From positions 1-64,000 of the forward strand of contig CAAFTW010000030.1 in the NCBI GenBank assembly GCA_900766045.1: a DNA stretch of 64,000 bases, in the 5' to 3' direction. This document shows, one piece after another, positions 43,440 through 51,747 of this stretch; the stretch's first letter is position 1, and every line of letters starts with the position of its first letter. A program made the translations under genes and the position numbers. Source of the DNA: Clostridia bacterium. GTDB lineage: Bacteria; Bacillota; Clostridia; Peptostreptococcales; Anaerovoracaceae. Under the pieces are notes generated by a model, which had not been told where the DNA came from, did no database searches, and saw only the letters and a list, made by a program, of their open reading frames with translations.

Positions 43440-43491
43440 AGCGGGGGCAGCGTGCCGGAGCAGCTTCAAGGCACGCTGCCCCCGCTTTTTC
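43440..43491 (+). terminator. Strong intrinsic terminator of hpf
   Basis: GCGGGGGCAGCGTGCC and GGCACGCTGCCCCCGC form a 16-bp perfect stem with a 13-base loop, followed by TTTTTC. Confidence 0.93.
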
Positions 43492-43607
43492 TGTTCTGCA
43501 GGAGCACATGCCTGCTGGTATTTCCATCCTGAATGCGGTTATGAAGATCGAATGCCTATATATGACAGAAAATTCACTTATAACCACAAAAACCACAAAT
43601 AGAATGA

Positions 43608-43636
43608 TTGAGGCTTTTCCTGATTTGTGGTAAATT
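43608..43636 (+). promoter_or_regulatory. Promoter of glmM
   Basis: TTGAGG (43608-43613), 17 bases, TAAATT (43631-43636), preceded by TGG. Confidence 0.65.
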
Positions 43637-43700
43637 ATAAGAAGAAATTTTGTGTTTAGTAATAGAAAGGAGCTTGCGCGCAGGGCGTGCAGATGCGGAT

Positions 43701-45140
43701 ATGGGAAAATATTTTGGAACAGACGGCTTCCGTGGTGAAGCAAATGTTGATCTGACCTCTGACCATGCATATAAAGTCGGACGTTTTCTGGGATGGTATT
43801 TCGGAGAGCTGAGAAGAAGAGAAGGATATAAAGATGACGGTGTTTTTGAGTACAGCTGGAGAGGCGCTGATGAGAAAAAACCGAGAATTGTCATCGGAAA
43901 GGATCCCCGCCGTTCAAGCTATATGATCGAGTATGCACTGATCGCGGGCATGGTGGCATCCGGAGCAGATGCCTACACCATGCACGTTACAACGACTCCG
44001 TCTGTTGCCTATATCACCAGAACAGAAGAATTTGACTGCGGCGTCATGATTACTGCATCACACAATCCATTCTATGATAACGGAATCAAAGTTCTGAACA
44101 GAAACGGACAGAAGATGGATGAGGAGACCATCGGTCTGATTGAAGATTATCTGGACGGACATCTTCATGTTTTCGGAAAGGACTATAAAGAGCTTCCTTT
44201 TGCCGAAAAAGAAGGCATTGGCAGAGCGGTTGACTATATCGCAGGCAGAAACCGCTACATCGGCTATCTGATTTCTCTGGGCATGTATTCCCTGCGCGGA
44301 AAGAAAATCGGACTCGACTGTGCCAACGGTTCTTCCTGGAGCATCGCACAGTCTGTGTTTGAGGCTCTGGGAGCGAGAACCTACGTGATCAACAATGAGC
44401 CGGACGGCACCAACATCAACCGCAATGCAGGATCCACACATATCGAAGGTCTGCAGAAGTTCGTCTGCGACAATCATCTGGACTGCGGATTTGCCTATGA
44501 CGGAGATGCGGACAGATGCCTGGCGGTTGATGAACATGGTGACCTTGTCGACGGAGACAAGATCATGTACATCTATGGACGCTACATGAAGGAAAGAGGA
44601 AAACTTCTGACCAATACCGTCGTTACGACAGTTATGTCCAATTACGGACTGTATAAGGCCTTCGATGAGATCGACGTCGATTACGTCAAGACTCCGGTCG
44701 GAGACAAGAACGTATATAAATACATGTCTGAGCATGGATGCCGGATCGGAGGCGAGCAGTCCGGACACATCATCTTCTCCAAGTACGCAACTACAGGCGA
44801 CGGAATCCTGACCAGCCTGAAACTCATGCAGGTTGTCATGGACAGAAAGAAGCCGCTGAGCGAACTTGCGGCTCCGGTAAAGATTTATCCGCAGAAGCTG
44901 ATCAATGTCCGTGTGAAAGACAAGGAAGCCGCGCAGCATGATGAAAAGCTGACCCAGCGCGCGGCGGAAATCAATGAGCAGCTGGAAAAGGACGGAAAGG
45001 GACGTGTCCTCGTCCGCGCATCCGGAACAGAGCCGCTGATCCGTGTCATGGTTGAGGCAGAATCTATGGAAATGGCCTCATCTTATGCGGAGGAGCTTGC
45101 AGACATCCTGAAAGAGCGCGGTCTGACACAGGAGGCGTAA
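43701..45140 (+). CDS. glmM: Phosphoglucosamine mutase
   Basis: A 479-residue alpha-D-phosphohexomutase. It begins GKYFGTDGFRG. The phosphoserine is S120 in TASHNPFYDNGIK. The metal loop is DGDADR (about 268-273), the sugar loop is GGEQSGHI (about 350-357), and the phosphate loop RASGTEPLIRVM is near the end. Identification as GlmM rests on the nearby cdaA-cdaR and glmS; it makes glucosamine-1-phosphate for the cell wall. The N-terminal region is about 20 residues longer than usual, with an extra REGYKDDGVFEYSWRG-type segment before the phosphoserine. The start is uncertain: AAAGGAG lies 29 bases upstream of this ATG, and a TTG at 43674 is too close to that site. A terminator separates it from cdaA. 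Confidence 0.92.
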   Translation: MGKYFGTDGFRGEANVDLTSDHAYKVGRFLGWYFGELRRREGYKDDGVFEYSWRGADEKKPRIVIGKDPRRSSYMIEYALIAGMVASGADAYTMHVTTTPSVAYITRTEEFDCGVMITASHNPFYDNGIKVLNRNGQKMDEETIGLIEDYLDGHLHVFGKDYKELPFAEKEGIGRAVDYIAGRNRYIGYLISLGMYSLRGKKIGLDCANGSSWSIAQSVFEALGARTYVINNEPDGTNINRNAGSTHIEGLQKFVCDNHLDCGFAYDGDADRCLAVDEHGDLVDGDKIMYIYGRYMKERGKLLTNTVVTTVMSNYGLYKAFDEIDVDYVKTPVGDKNVYKYMSEHGCRIGGEQSGHIIFSKYATTGDGILTSLKLMQVVMDRKKPLSELAAPVKIYPQKLINVRVKDKEAAQHDEKLTQRAAEINEQLEKDGKGRVLVRASGTEPLIRVMVEAESMEMASSYAEELADILKERGLTQEA

Positions 45141-45180
45141 AACCATACTGCTGAGGAAATAAAAATTTGAAATAGAGAGG

Positions 45181-45224
45181 GCGTGTGAAAGGCGTGAATC
45201 CGTTTTCCACACGCTTTTGTTTTT
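45181..45224 (+). terminator. Intrinsic terminator of glmM
   Basis: GCGTGTG (45181-45187) and CACACGC (45208-45214), extended by AAA/TTTT pairing, then TTTTGTTTTT. Confidence 0.8.
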
Positions 45225-45374
45225 CTCAGAAGGGCGAGACTGCGTCGCAGGGGATGGACCGCCTGCTTCTGAAAATAAAAGCCGGGTCAGCCATGAAAAA
45301 GAATCTTCTCTTGTTGTTTTCATTTTGTTTAAGGAAAAATAATATCCGAAAGCCGCTGTGTGTTTCTGCATGCC

Positions 45375-45403
45375 TTGAATTAATAACCTGTATCTTGTAA
45401 AAT
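45375..45403 (+). promoter_or_regulatory. Promoter of cdaA-cdaR
   Basis: TTGAAT (45375-45380), 17 bases, TAAAAT (45398-45403). Confidence 0.7.
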
Positions 45404-45435
45404 AGGATAGATATAGAAGAAGGAAAGGAGCAGTG

Positions 45436-46293
45436 ATGAAGGACTATATTTTGACGCTTATCTCGAGTATCAGGATCAATGATGTCCTGGATATCCTGAT
45501 CACCGCTTTTGTCATATATAAGATACTTGGATTTATTAAACAGACCAGGGCGCAGCAGCTGGTAAAAGGGCTTCTGATTATCGTTGCGGCGTATTTCGCC
45601 TCGGCGCTCCTGGATTTAAATACAATTAACTGGCTGCTGAAGGGGTTATTTACCTTCGGATTGTTTGCGGTTGTCGTCATCTTCCAGCCTGAACTGCGTC
45701 GGGGACTGGAATTTATGGGCCGGAGCAAGTTCTCCGTTGGATCGATTTCACAGCTGGATTCTGAAAAGGCAAAGCATATCGTAGATGAAATTTCCAGCGC
45801 GGCGGGAGAGTTTTCTCAGAGCAGAACCGGTGCGCTGATTGTATTTGAGCGGGAAATTGCGCTCGATGATGTGATGGAATCGGGAACGCAGCTGAATGCG
45901 GAAATCAGTGCGCAGCTGCTTGGAAATATTTTTTATGAGGGAGCACCTCTGCACGATGGTGCGGTGATTATCCGCGGCGACCGGATTTATGCAGCAGGCT
46001 GTGTCCTTCCTCTGACAGAAAATAAAAATCTGAATAAGAGCCTGGGAACCAGACACCGTGCGGGCATCGGCATCAGTGAGCGTTCGGACGCCCTGGTACT
46101 CATCGTCAGCGAAGAGACCGGAATTATTTCCGCTGCTGAAGACGGCCGTCTGCGCCGCTTCCTGGATGAAAAAGACGTAGAAAAGATTCTGCTTGGAATG
46201 TATCTCACCGGAAAAGATGAGGATCATTCCTTTAAATTCAGCAGACTTCTCGAGCGGTTGAAGAAGGGGAGTGATCATAACCATGCTGAATAG
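45436..46293 (+). CDS. cdaA: Diadenylate cyclase CdaA
   Basis: A 285-residue membrane cyclase that makes c-di-AMP, which controls potassium, osmolyte and cell-wall balance. Three N-terminal helices span about residues 5-95. The DisA_N catalytic domain then carries the active-site motifs D174-G-A and R206-H-R. ATG 45436 is five bases from AAGGAG; a GTG just before it is too close. Its stop overlaps the cdaR start by 11 bases, matching the known CdaA-CdaR partnership. Confidence 0.96.
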   Translation: MKDYILTLISSIRINDVLDILITAFVIYKILGFIKQTRAQQLVKGLLIIVAAYFASALLDLNTINWLLKGLFTFGLFAVVVIFQPELRRGLEFMGRSKFSVGSISQLDSEKAKHIVDEISSAAGEFSQSRTGALIVFEREIALDDVMESGTQLNAEISAQLLGNIFYEGAPLHDGAVIIRGDRIYAAGCVLPLTENKNLNKSLGTRHRAGIGISERSDALVLIVSEETGIISAAEDGRLRRFLDEKDVEKILLGMYLTGKDEDHSFKFSRLLERLKKGSDHNHAE

Positions 46294-47491
46294 CAGAAAA
46301 AGCAAGATCATCATCTCCCTGATTGTCGCGATTGTTCTCTGGGCATATGTTGTAGGAGAAGTCGACCCGACGATCAAGAAAACCTATCATTCTGTACCGA
46401 TAAAGTATACGAATGAGCAGGCGCTGACGGAAAAGGGAATGGCAGTAGCGTCCTATGGTAAAAAGGAGATGTCCGTAACACTTTCCGGAAAGCGGAGTCT
46501 GTTTACCCGCATGAATGCAGATGATCTGTATGCGCAGGTTGATCTGTCCAATGCAGCGGTAGGCACGAATGAGCTTTCTGTAGAGCTGAATGTTCCGGGT
46601 ACTCTGGAATCGACGCACCAGAGCCTGACCAAGGTTGTGGTGAAGGTAGAGCGCCGTGTCAGCAGTAAGAAGGAAGTGCGCGTCAGCTATATGGGAAATT
46701 ATTCCGGCGCTGAAGAACCGACGACACTTTCTGTAAATCCGGCTTCAATCACCGTAAGCGGTGCAAAATCACTGGTTCAGAAGGTTTCCTATGTCCGTGC
46801 GACGGTGCAGAAGAAGCAGCTTTCCGGCAGTGCAAAGAGCGTCACCGCTTCCCTGACCCCTGTAGACAGCAAGGGTTATGAGGTCAGGCATGTCACTCTG
46901 TCACAGAAAACGGTGCAGATTACTGCCGCGCTCTATAAGACGAAGAGTGTAAAGCTGAAAGTTCCGGTTACAGATACATCGGAAGACAGCAGCAAGAAGA
47001 CCTATGACGCACCTGACCGGATCAGTATCAAGGGACCTGCGTCGAAGCTGAGTAAAATTACCGAAATAAAAGCGAAGACCATCGACATTTCCGATGTCGA
47101 TAAGGATAAATCCATAAAGATCGAACCGATCCTGCCGGACGGCATCAAACTGGCCACGGATTCGTCCGGACTGATGCTGGACGTACACGTGAAGAATGAC
47201 CGGTATGAGAAGACCTTTACTTTTAATGGTACAGAAATTACCCTGAAAGATCTGGGCGATGACTATAACGCGCAGGCTGCCACGGACAGCGTCAAGGTTG
47301 ATGTTTCCGGTTCTTCGAAGAAAATCGAAGACCTGAAGAAGAGCGACATTACGCTGACGGCAGGTGCCGGGGATCTTAAAGAAGGGACACATGATCTGCA
47401 GATTGAAGCTTCGTGTCCGCTGAAGGATGCGGAACTGACTCTGTCGCCGCAGACCGTGAGCGTGCGGATCGTGAAGAAATCGAGTGAGTAA
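46283..47491 (+). CDS. cdaR: CdaA regulatory protein CdaR (YbbR domains)
   Basis: A 402-residue extracytoplasmic protein anchored by one N-terminal helix (about 7-24, KIIISLIVAIVLWAYVV). Four YbbR-like beta repeats of about 80 residues follow, each with a conserved VSGSKK- or VNPASITVSG-type turn. CdaR binds CdaA and modulates c-di-AMP synthesis, perhaps in response to the cell envelope. It overlaps cdaA. Of the two possible starts the ATG at 46283 gives the normal short cytoplasmic tail. Confidence 0.93.
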   Translation: MLNSRKSKIIISLIVAIVLWAYVVGEVDPTIKKTYHSVPIKYTNEQALTEKGMAVASYGKKEMSVTLSGKRSLFTRMNADDLYAQVDLSNAAVGTNELSVELNVPGTLESTHQSLTKVVVKVERRVSSKKEVRVSYMGNYSGAEEPTTLSVNPASITVSGAKSLVQKVSYVRATVQKKQLSGSAKSVTASLTPVDSKGYEVRHVTLSQKTVQITAALYKTKSVKLKVPVTDTSEDSSKKTYDAPDRISIKGPASKLSKITEIKAKTIDISDVDKDKSIKIEPILPDGIKLATDSSGLMLDVHVKNDRYEKTFTFNGTEITLKDLGDDYNAQAATDSVKVDVSGSSKKIEDLKKSDITLTAGAGDLKEGTHDLQIEASCPLKDAELTLSPQTVSVRIVKKSSE

Positions 47492-47518
47492 AAGCAGGAA
47501 AATAAGATAAAGGATGAG

Positions 47519-47552
47519 CCGGCACAGGGTGTGAAACACCGGAGGCTGCCGG
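47519..47552 (+). other. Nested hairpin downstream of cdaR
   Basis: CCGGCA (47519-47524) pairs with TGCCGG (47547-47552) around an inner GGTGT-GAA-ACACC hairpin. No T-run follows. It could stabilise the cdaAR message or be part of the glmS leader. It does not match the glmS ribozyme. Confidence 0.35.
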
Positions 47553-47572
47553 ACAGGAAGAAAATGTATTTC

Positions 47573-47594
47573 CCTTGCGCGGTGGTTTTTGTCC
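47573..47594 (+). repeat. Copy of a dispersed 22-23 bp motif
   Basis: CCTTGCGCGG, three bases, then TTTTTGTCC, about 120 bases before glmS. About 18 of 22 positions match the copy before pfkA (58688). Confidence 0.45.
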
Positions 47595-47712
47595 TCGTTC
47601 ACGGGGAACAGACTATAGATTGAAAAACAGAAAATATTGCGTATCAGAATCCCCGGTGCCTGCGGGCATCGGGAGTTCTTGAGTTTAAATGGGATTTAGA
47701 AAGGAACCGAAT

Positions 47713-49548
47713 ATGTGTGGAATTGTAGGATATACGGGTCATCAGCCGGCCAAGGACATTATCATCGACGGCCTGAAAAAGCTGGAGTACAGAGGCTACG
47801 ACTCTGCGGGAATCGCCCTGCTGGAGGAGGATAAAATCATCGTCCGCAAGAAGAAAGGCAAAATTGCCAACCTGGAGAAGGCCATCGCCGGCGAGAAGTT
47901 CTACGCTACGACAGGAATCGGCCACACCCGCTGGGCTACACACGGCGCGCCGACCGATGCCAATGCACATCCGCATATTAATGAGGACGGAAGCATCGCC
48001 GTTGTACATAACGGAATCATTGAGAACTACATGGAACTGAAGGAAAAGCTGGAGAAAGAGTACAGCATCCATTTCCGTTCCGAGACAGACACGGAAGTTA
48101 TCGCTCAGCTGCTGGGCGTTCTGTATAAAGAGAAGCACAATCTGCAGGACAGTGTCTATGCGGCATCCAAGATGATGAAGGGGGCTTACACTTTCGCGGC
48201 CGTCTGCGATCAGGAGCAGGACCGTATCGTTGCCTTCCGCAAGGACACTCCGCTGATTGCAGGTCTGGGAGACGGATGCAACTTTCTGGCGTCCGACGTT
48301 ACCCCGCTGCTGAAGTATCTGGATCAGATCTATCTGATCGATAACGGTGAGATGGTTGTATGCACACCGAACCAGATCGAGATATTCGATGAGGATTACA
48401 AGCCGGTTCAGAGAGAGCCGCTGCATGTAAACTGGAGCGTTGAGGATGCCCAGAAGGGCGGATATCAGCACTTCATGCTGAAGGAAATCAACGAGCAGCC
48501 GAAGGCCGTTTCCGAGACACTGGGAAGACGTCTGGATGAAGAGGGCCATGTTCACCTTGACGGGATCTCTTTGACAAAAGAAGATCTGGCAAGGATCCAC
48601 AAGATTGACATCGTTGCCTGCGGAACGGCCTACCATGCCGGACTGATCGGAAAATATCTGATTGAGAAGTTCACGGGAATTCCGGTGGAGGTTGACATCG
48701 CGTCTGAGTACCGCTACCGCGACCCGCTGGTAGATGAGCATACCCTGTTTATCGCCGTCAGCCAGTCCGGAGAGACGCTGGATACTCTGATGTCCCTGCG
48801 TGAGGCAAAGGCCAAGGGCGCAAGGGTGCTGTCCATCGTCAATGTCGTCGGCAGTTCCGTTGCAAGGGAATCAGACGATGTGTTCTATACCTGGGCCGGT
48901 CCGGAAATTGCGGTTGCGTCTACAAAGGCGTACACAACCCAGCTGATCTGCATGTATCTGCTGGCTCTGTATATCGGACGTCTGAATGATCATATTACAG
49001 AGAAATATGCGCAGAACATTATCGGTGAGCTGAAACTTCTCCCGAAGAAAATCCAGAAAATCCTGGATCATTCCTCTAAGATCGAGAGCATGGCAAAGCT
49101 GCTGTACAACCGTCCTCAGGTCTTCTACATCGGAAGGGGCATGGATTCTGCAGTTGCTTATGAGGGCTCTCTGAAACTGAAGGAAATCAGCTATATTAAT
49201 TCCTTCGCGATCGCTGCGGGCGAACTGAAGCATGGAACGATTGCACTGATCGAGCCGGAAACAACGGTTATCGCCATTGCGACTCAGGACTTCCTGTATC
49301 CGAAGATGTACTCCAACATCGAGGAGATCAAGGCTCGTCACGCACATATCATTTCCCTGGTTAAGGAGGGACATGAGGAAATCAGCCAGATCAGCACGGA
49401 TGTCATTGAAATTCCGGACTGCAGAGATGAGGTATCTCCGGTTCTGGCCATTGTTCCGCTCCAGTTGTTCGCTTACTACATGGCAAGAGAGCGCGGTGAG
49501 AATATCGACAAGCCGAGAAACCTGGCAAAGTCGGTAACGGTTGAATAG
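47713..49548 (+). CDS. glmS: Glutamine-fructose-6-phosphate aminotransferase
   Basis: A 611-residue enzyme making glucosamine-6-phosphate, the entry to amino-sugar and wall synthesis. It starts MCGIVGY, and C2 is the N-terminal nucleophile of the glutaminase domain after Met removal (about 1-240; GHTRWATHG is near 72-80). Two SIS domains follow (about 285-420 and 460-600; SQSGETLDT is near 352-360). It ends with the conserved KPRNLAKSVTVE. ATG 47713 follows AAAGGA; upstream in-frame codons would bury the nucleophile. There is no glmS ribozyme in the leader, so feedback control by glucosamine-6-phosphate through that route is unlikely. Confidence 0.97.
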   Translation: MCGIVGYTGHQPAKDIIIDGLKKLEYRGYDSAGIALLEEDKIIVRKKKGKIANLEKAIAGEKFYATTGIGHTRWATHGAPTDANAHPHINEDGSIAVVHNGIIENYMELKEKLEKEYSIHFRSETDTEVIAQLLGVLYKEKHNLQDSVYAASKMMKGAYTFAAVCDQEQDRIVAFRKDTPLIAGLGDGCNFLASDVTPLLKYLDQIYLIDNGEMVVCTPNQIEIFDEDYKPVQREPLHVNWSVEDAQKGGYQHFMLKEINEQPKAVSETLGRRLDEEGHVHLDGISLTKEDLARIHKIDIVACGTAYHAGLIGKYLIEKFTGIPVEVDIASEYRYRDPLVDEHTLFIAVSQSGETLDTLMSLREAKAKGARVLSIVNVVGSSVARESDDVFYTWAGPEIAVASTKAYTTQLICMYLLALYIGRLNDHITEKYAQNIIGELKLLPKKIQKILDHSSKIESMAKLLYNRPQVFYIGRGMDSAVAYEGSLKLKEISYINSFAIAAGELKHGTIALIEPETTVIAIATQDFLYPKMYSNIEEIKARHAHIISLVKEGHEEISQISTDVIEIPDCRDEVSPVLAIVPLQLFAYYMARERGENIDKPRNLAKSVTVE

Positions 49549-49578
49549 TTCAGAGAAAAGAGAGAAGGAGGCTGTTTC

Positions 49579-50829
49579 ATGGCAGAATATGAAATCCGGG
49601 ATGTCAGTCTGGCTCCGTCCGGACATGAGAAAATAGAATGGGTCCGTTCCCATATGCCGCTTCTTTACGGCCTGGAAGAAGAATTTAAGAAAACAAAGCC
49701 CTTTGAAGGGGTGAAAATTTCCCTTTCTGTGCATCTGGAGGCGAAAACGGCTTATCTTTGTCTGGTGCTGGCTGCCGGCGGCGCGCAGATGTATGTAACG
49801 GGAAGCAACGTGCTTTCTACACAGGACGATGTGGCTGCGGCACTGGTGGATGACGGGCTTTCCGTATTCGCATACCACGGGGCAACGGAAGAAGAATACA
49901 ATCATCATATCGAGCGGACGCTTTCCCAGAAACCGAATATCATCATTGATGACGGAGGCGATCTGGTGGGCATGCTGCACACCTCAAGACCGGATCTTGC
50001 AGAAGAAGTCTGGGGAGGCTGTGAAGAGACCACAACCGGTGTTATCCGCCTGAAGGCGATGGATGATGAAGGCGTATTAAAATTCCCTATGGTTGCCGTA
50101 AACGATGCCAAGTGCAAGCATCTGTTCGATAATCGCTACGGAACCGGACAGTCCGTCTGGGACAGCATCATGAGAAATACGAACCTGATTATTGCCGGAA
50201 AGACGGTTGTCGTCGTCGGCTACGGCTGGGGCGGACGCGGCATCGCGATGCGCGCGGATGCTCTGGGTGCTCAGGTCATCGTGACCGAGGTCGATCCGGT
50301 AAAGGCGATTGAGGCACGTATGGACGGCTACAGCGTCATGCCGATGAAGCAGGCAGCGCCGAAGGGAGATATTTTTGTATCCGCGACCGGCTGCTGCAAG
50401 ACGATTACCGTTGATGACATGCTGCTGATGAAGGATCAGGCGATCCTGACCAACGCAGGACATTTCAACTGTGAAGTCGATATGGCTGACCTGGAGAAGA
50501 AAGCCGTTTCCAAAAAAGAGGTCCGTCACAACATTATGGGGTATACATTAAGCAATGGGCGCCGTGTGGATGTCATCGGTGAGGGCAGACTGGTAAATAT
50601 CGCCGCTGCCGATGGCCATCCTGCAGAGATCATGGATATGAGTTTTGCCGTTCAGGCACTGTCTGCTCTGTATATCAAAGAGCATCACAATGAGCTTGAA
50701 CCCCACGTTATTCATGTTACCGACCAGATTGATGATGCCGTAGCCAGAAGAAAACTGGCGGCATGGGGCACAGAGATCGACGAACTCACCGACGAACAGA
50801 AAAAATACCTGCACAGCTGGAATCTGTAG
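49579..50829 (+). CDS. ahcY: Adenosylhomocysteinase
   Basis: A 416-residue NAD-dependent hydrolase that splits S-adenosylhomocysteine into adenosine and homocysteine. Substrate-site blocks HLEAKTA (about 52-58) and GGDLVGMLH (about 126-134) and the NAD-binding GYGWGGRG (about 213-220) are clear. GHFNCEVD is also present. It lacks the C-terminal Lys/Tyr extension (DHYRY) of the eukaryotic and proteobacterial enzyme and ends at LTDEQKKYL, as in the shorter archaeal/Thermotoga-like form. The gene follows glmS by 30 bases with AAGGAGG and may be read from the glmS transcript. Confidence 0.95.
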   Translation: MAEYEIRDVSLAPSGHEKIEWVRSHMPLLYGLEEEFKKTKPFEGVKISLSVHLEAKTAYLCLVLAAGGAQMYVTGSNVLSTQDDVAAALVDDGLSVFAYHGATEEEYNHHIERTLSQKPNIIIDDGGDLVGMLHTSRPDLAEEVWGGCEETTTGVIRLKAMDDEGVLKFPMVAVNDAKCKHLFDNRYGTGQSVWDSIMRNTNLIIAGKTVVVVGYGWGGRGIAMRADALGAQVIVTEVDPVKAIEARMDGYSVMPMKQAAPKGDIFVSATGCCKTITVDDMLLMKDQAILTNAGHFNCEVDMADLEKKAVSKKEVRHNIMGYTLSNGRRVDVIGEGRLVNIAAADGHPAEIMDMSFAVQALSALYIKEHHNELEPHVIHVTDQIDDAVARRKLAAWGTEIDELTDEQKKYLHSWNL

Positions 50830-50970
50830 GAATTCCCGTCTGTCTGCCCACTGCCCTTCGCGGTGCCGCGGTGCTGCAGACGGGTATCCGGAGGCTCTGC
50901 TGCCGCTTATCGGGCAGGCAGACAGGACAGCTGTGCACGGAGAACATAAATGAAAAGGGAGGTTCTGGAA

Positions 50971-51549
50971 ATGGAATTAGAAGAAATCAGACAGGCGGCC
51001 CACGACGCCGCAGATCAGCTTCTTCAGGTGGCAAAGGTTCCGGAAGGCGGAATCCTGGTTGTAGGATGCTCGACCAGCGAGGTTGAAGGCGTGCATATTG
51101 GAAAGGGTTCCAATATCCATGTTGCAGAAGCAATTTATGAAGGCATTCAGGAAGTCCTGCAGCCGAAGGGCATTTACCTGGCCGCTCAGTGCTGTGAACA
51201 TCTGAACCGTTCGATTATCATCGAGCGTGCGGCACTCAAACCGTGGCAGGACATCGTCAACGTGGTTCCTCAGCCGCATGCCGGCGGTTCCTTTGCGACA
51301 ACGATGTATAAAAGAGCAAAAGACCCGGTCGCCGTTGAAGAAATCAAGGCCGATGCCGGAATCGACATCGGAGACACGCTGATCGGCATGCATCTCAGAA
51401 AAGTTGCCGTTCCAGTGCGCATTGATGTAAAGTACATCGGAAAGGCACACGTTGTCTGCGCCAGAACCAGACCGAAGTTCGTCGGCGGAGAACGTGCGGT
51501 TTACGACAAAGCACTTTCCGGCGGTGAGGTCAGAGACGACGTAAAATAA
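50971..51549 (+). CDS. ywlG: TIGR01440/YwlG-family protein, unknown function
   Basis: A 192-residue protein matching the YwlG (DUF436) family of Bacillota, whose role is not known. Visible blocks are VGCSTSEVEG (about 29-38), AAQCCEHLNR (about 67-76), PHAGGSFATT and IGMHLRKVAVPVR. The conserved cysteine pair and histidine suggest a catalytic or metal site. ATG 50971 lies eight bases from GGGAGG; an ATG at 50950 precedes the ribosome site. A terminator follows. Confidence 0.9.
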   Translation: MELEEIRQAAHDAADQLLQVAKVPEGGILVVGCSTSEVEGVHIGKGSNIHVAEAIYEGIQEVLQPKGIYLAAQCCEHLNRSIIIERAALKPWQDIVNVVPQPHAGGSFATTMYKRAKDPVAVEEIKADAGIDIGDTLIGMHLRKVAVPVRIDVKYIGKAHVVCARTRPKFVGGERAVYDKALSGGEVRDDVK

Positions 51550-51568
51550 CTGCGGGAACGCAGTAAAT

Positions 51569-51598
51569 GCGGCTGCCAGAGCAAGCGGCCGCTTTTTT
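51569..51598 (+). terminator. Intrinsic terminator of the ywlG-like gene
   Basis: GCGGCTGC (51569-51576) pairs with GCGGCCGC (51585-51592) with one G-U pair, then six T. Confidence 0.8.
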
Positions 51599-51747
51599 CG
51601 CTTTACAGCATCTGAAGAAGGGCGGAAAGCGGGTATACCATGTAACGCAGATTCCGCCGATCTCAGATGTGCCGCGTGAGTATCCCACGGCAGAATGATT
51701 CGATTAACATTGCGGAGATCCCGCAGAAACAGGAAGGATTTACAGAA

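Larger units (their letters stand above)
45141..45435 (+). other. Intergenic region between glmM and cdaA
   Basis: 295 bases with a terminator (45181-45224) and a new promoter (45375-45403). Thus glmM and cdaA-cdaR, often one operon in Bacillota and there in the order cdaA-cdaR-glmM, are separate units here with glmM first. Confidence 0.65.

Noticed and set aside
47595..47712. glmS ribozyme upstream of glmS
   Set aside because: I looked for the conserved ribozyme core in the leader and could not find it; only simple hairpins are present.
49549..49578. SAH riboswitch before ahcY
   Set aside because: Only 30 bases separate glmS and ahcY, too short for the element.
51599..51747. T-box leader before gltX
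   Set aside because: No T-box consensus sequence and no antiterminator pair; only short inverted repeats are seen.
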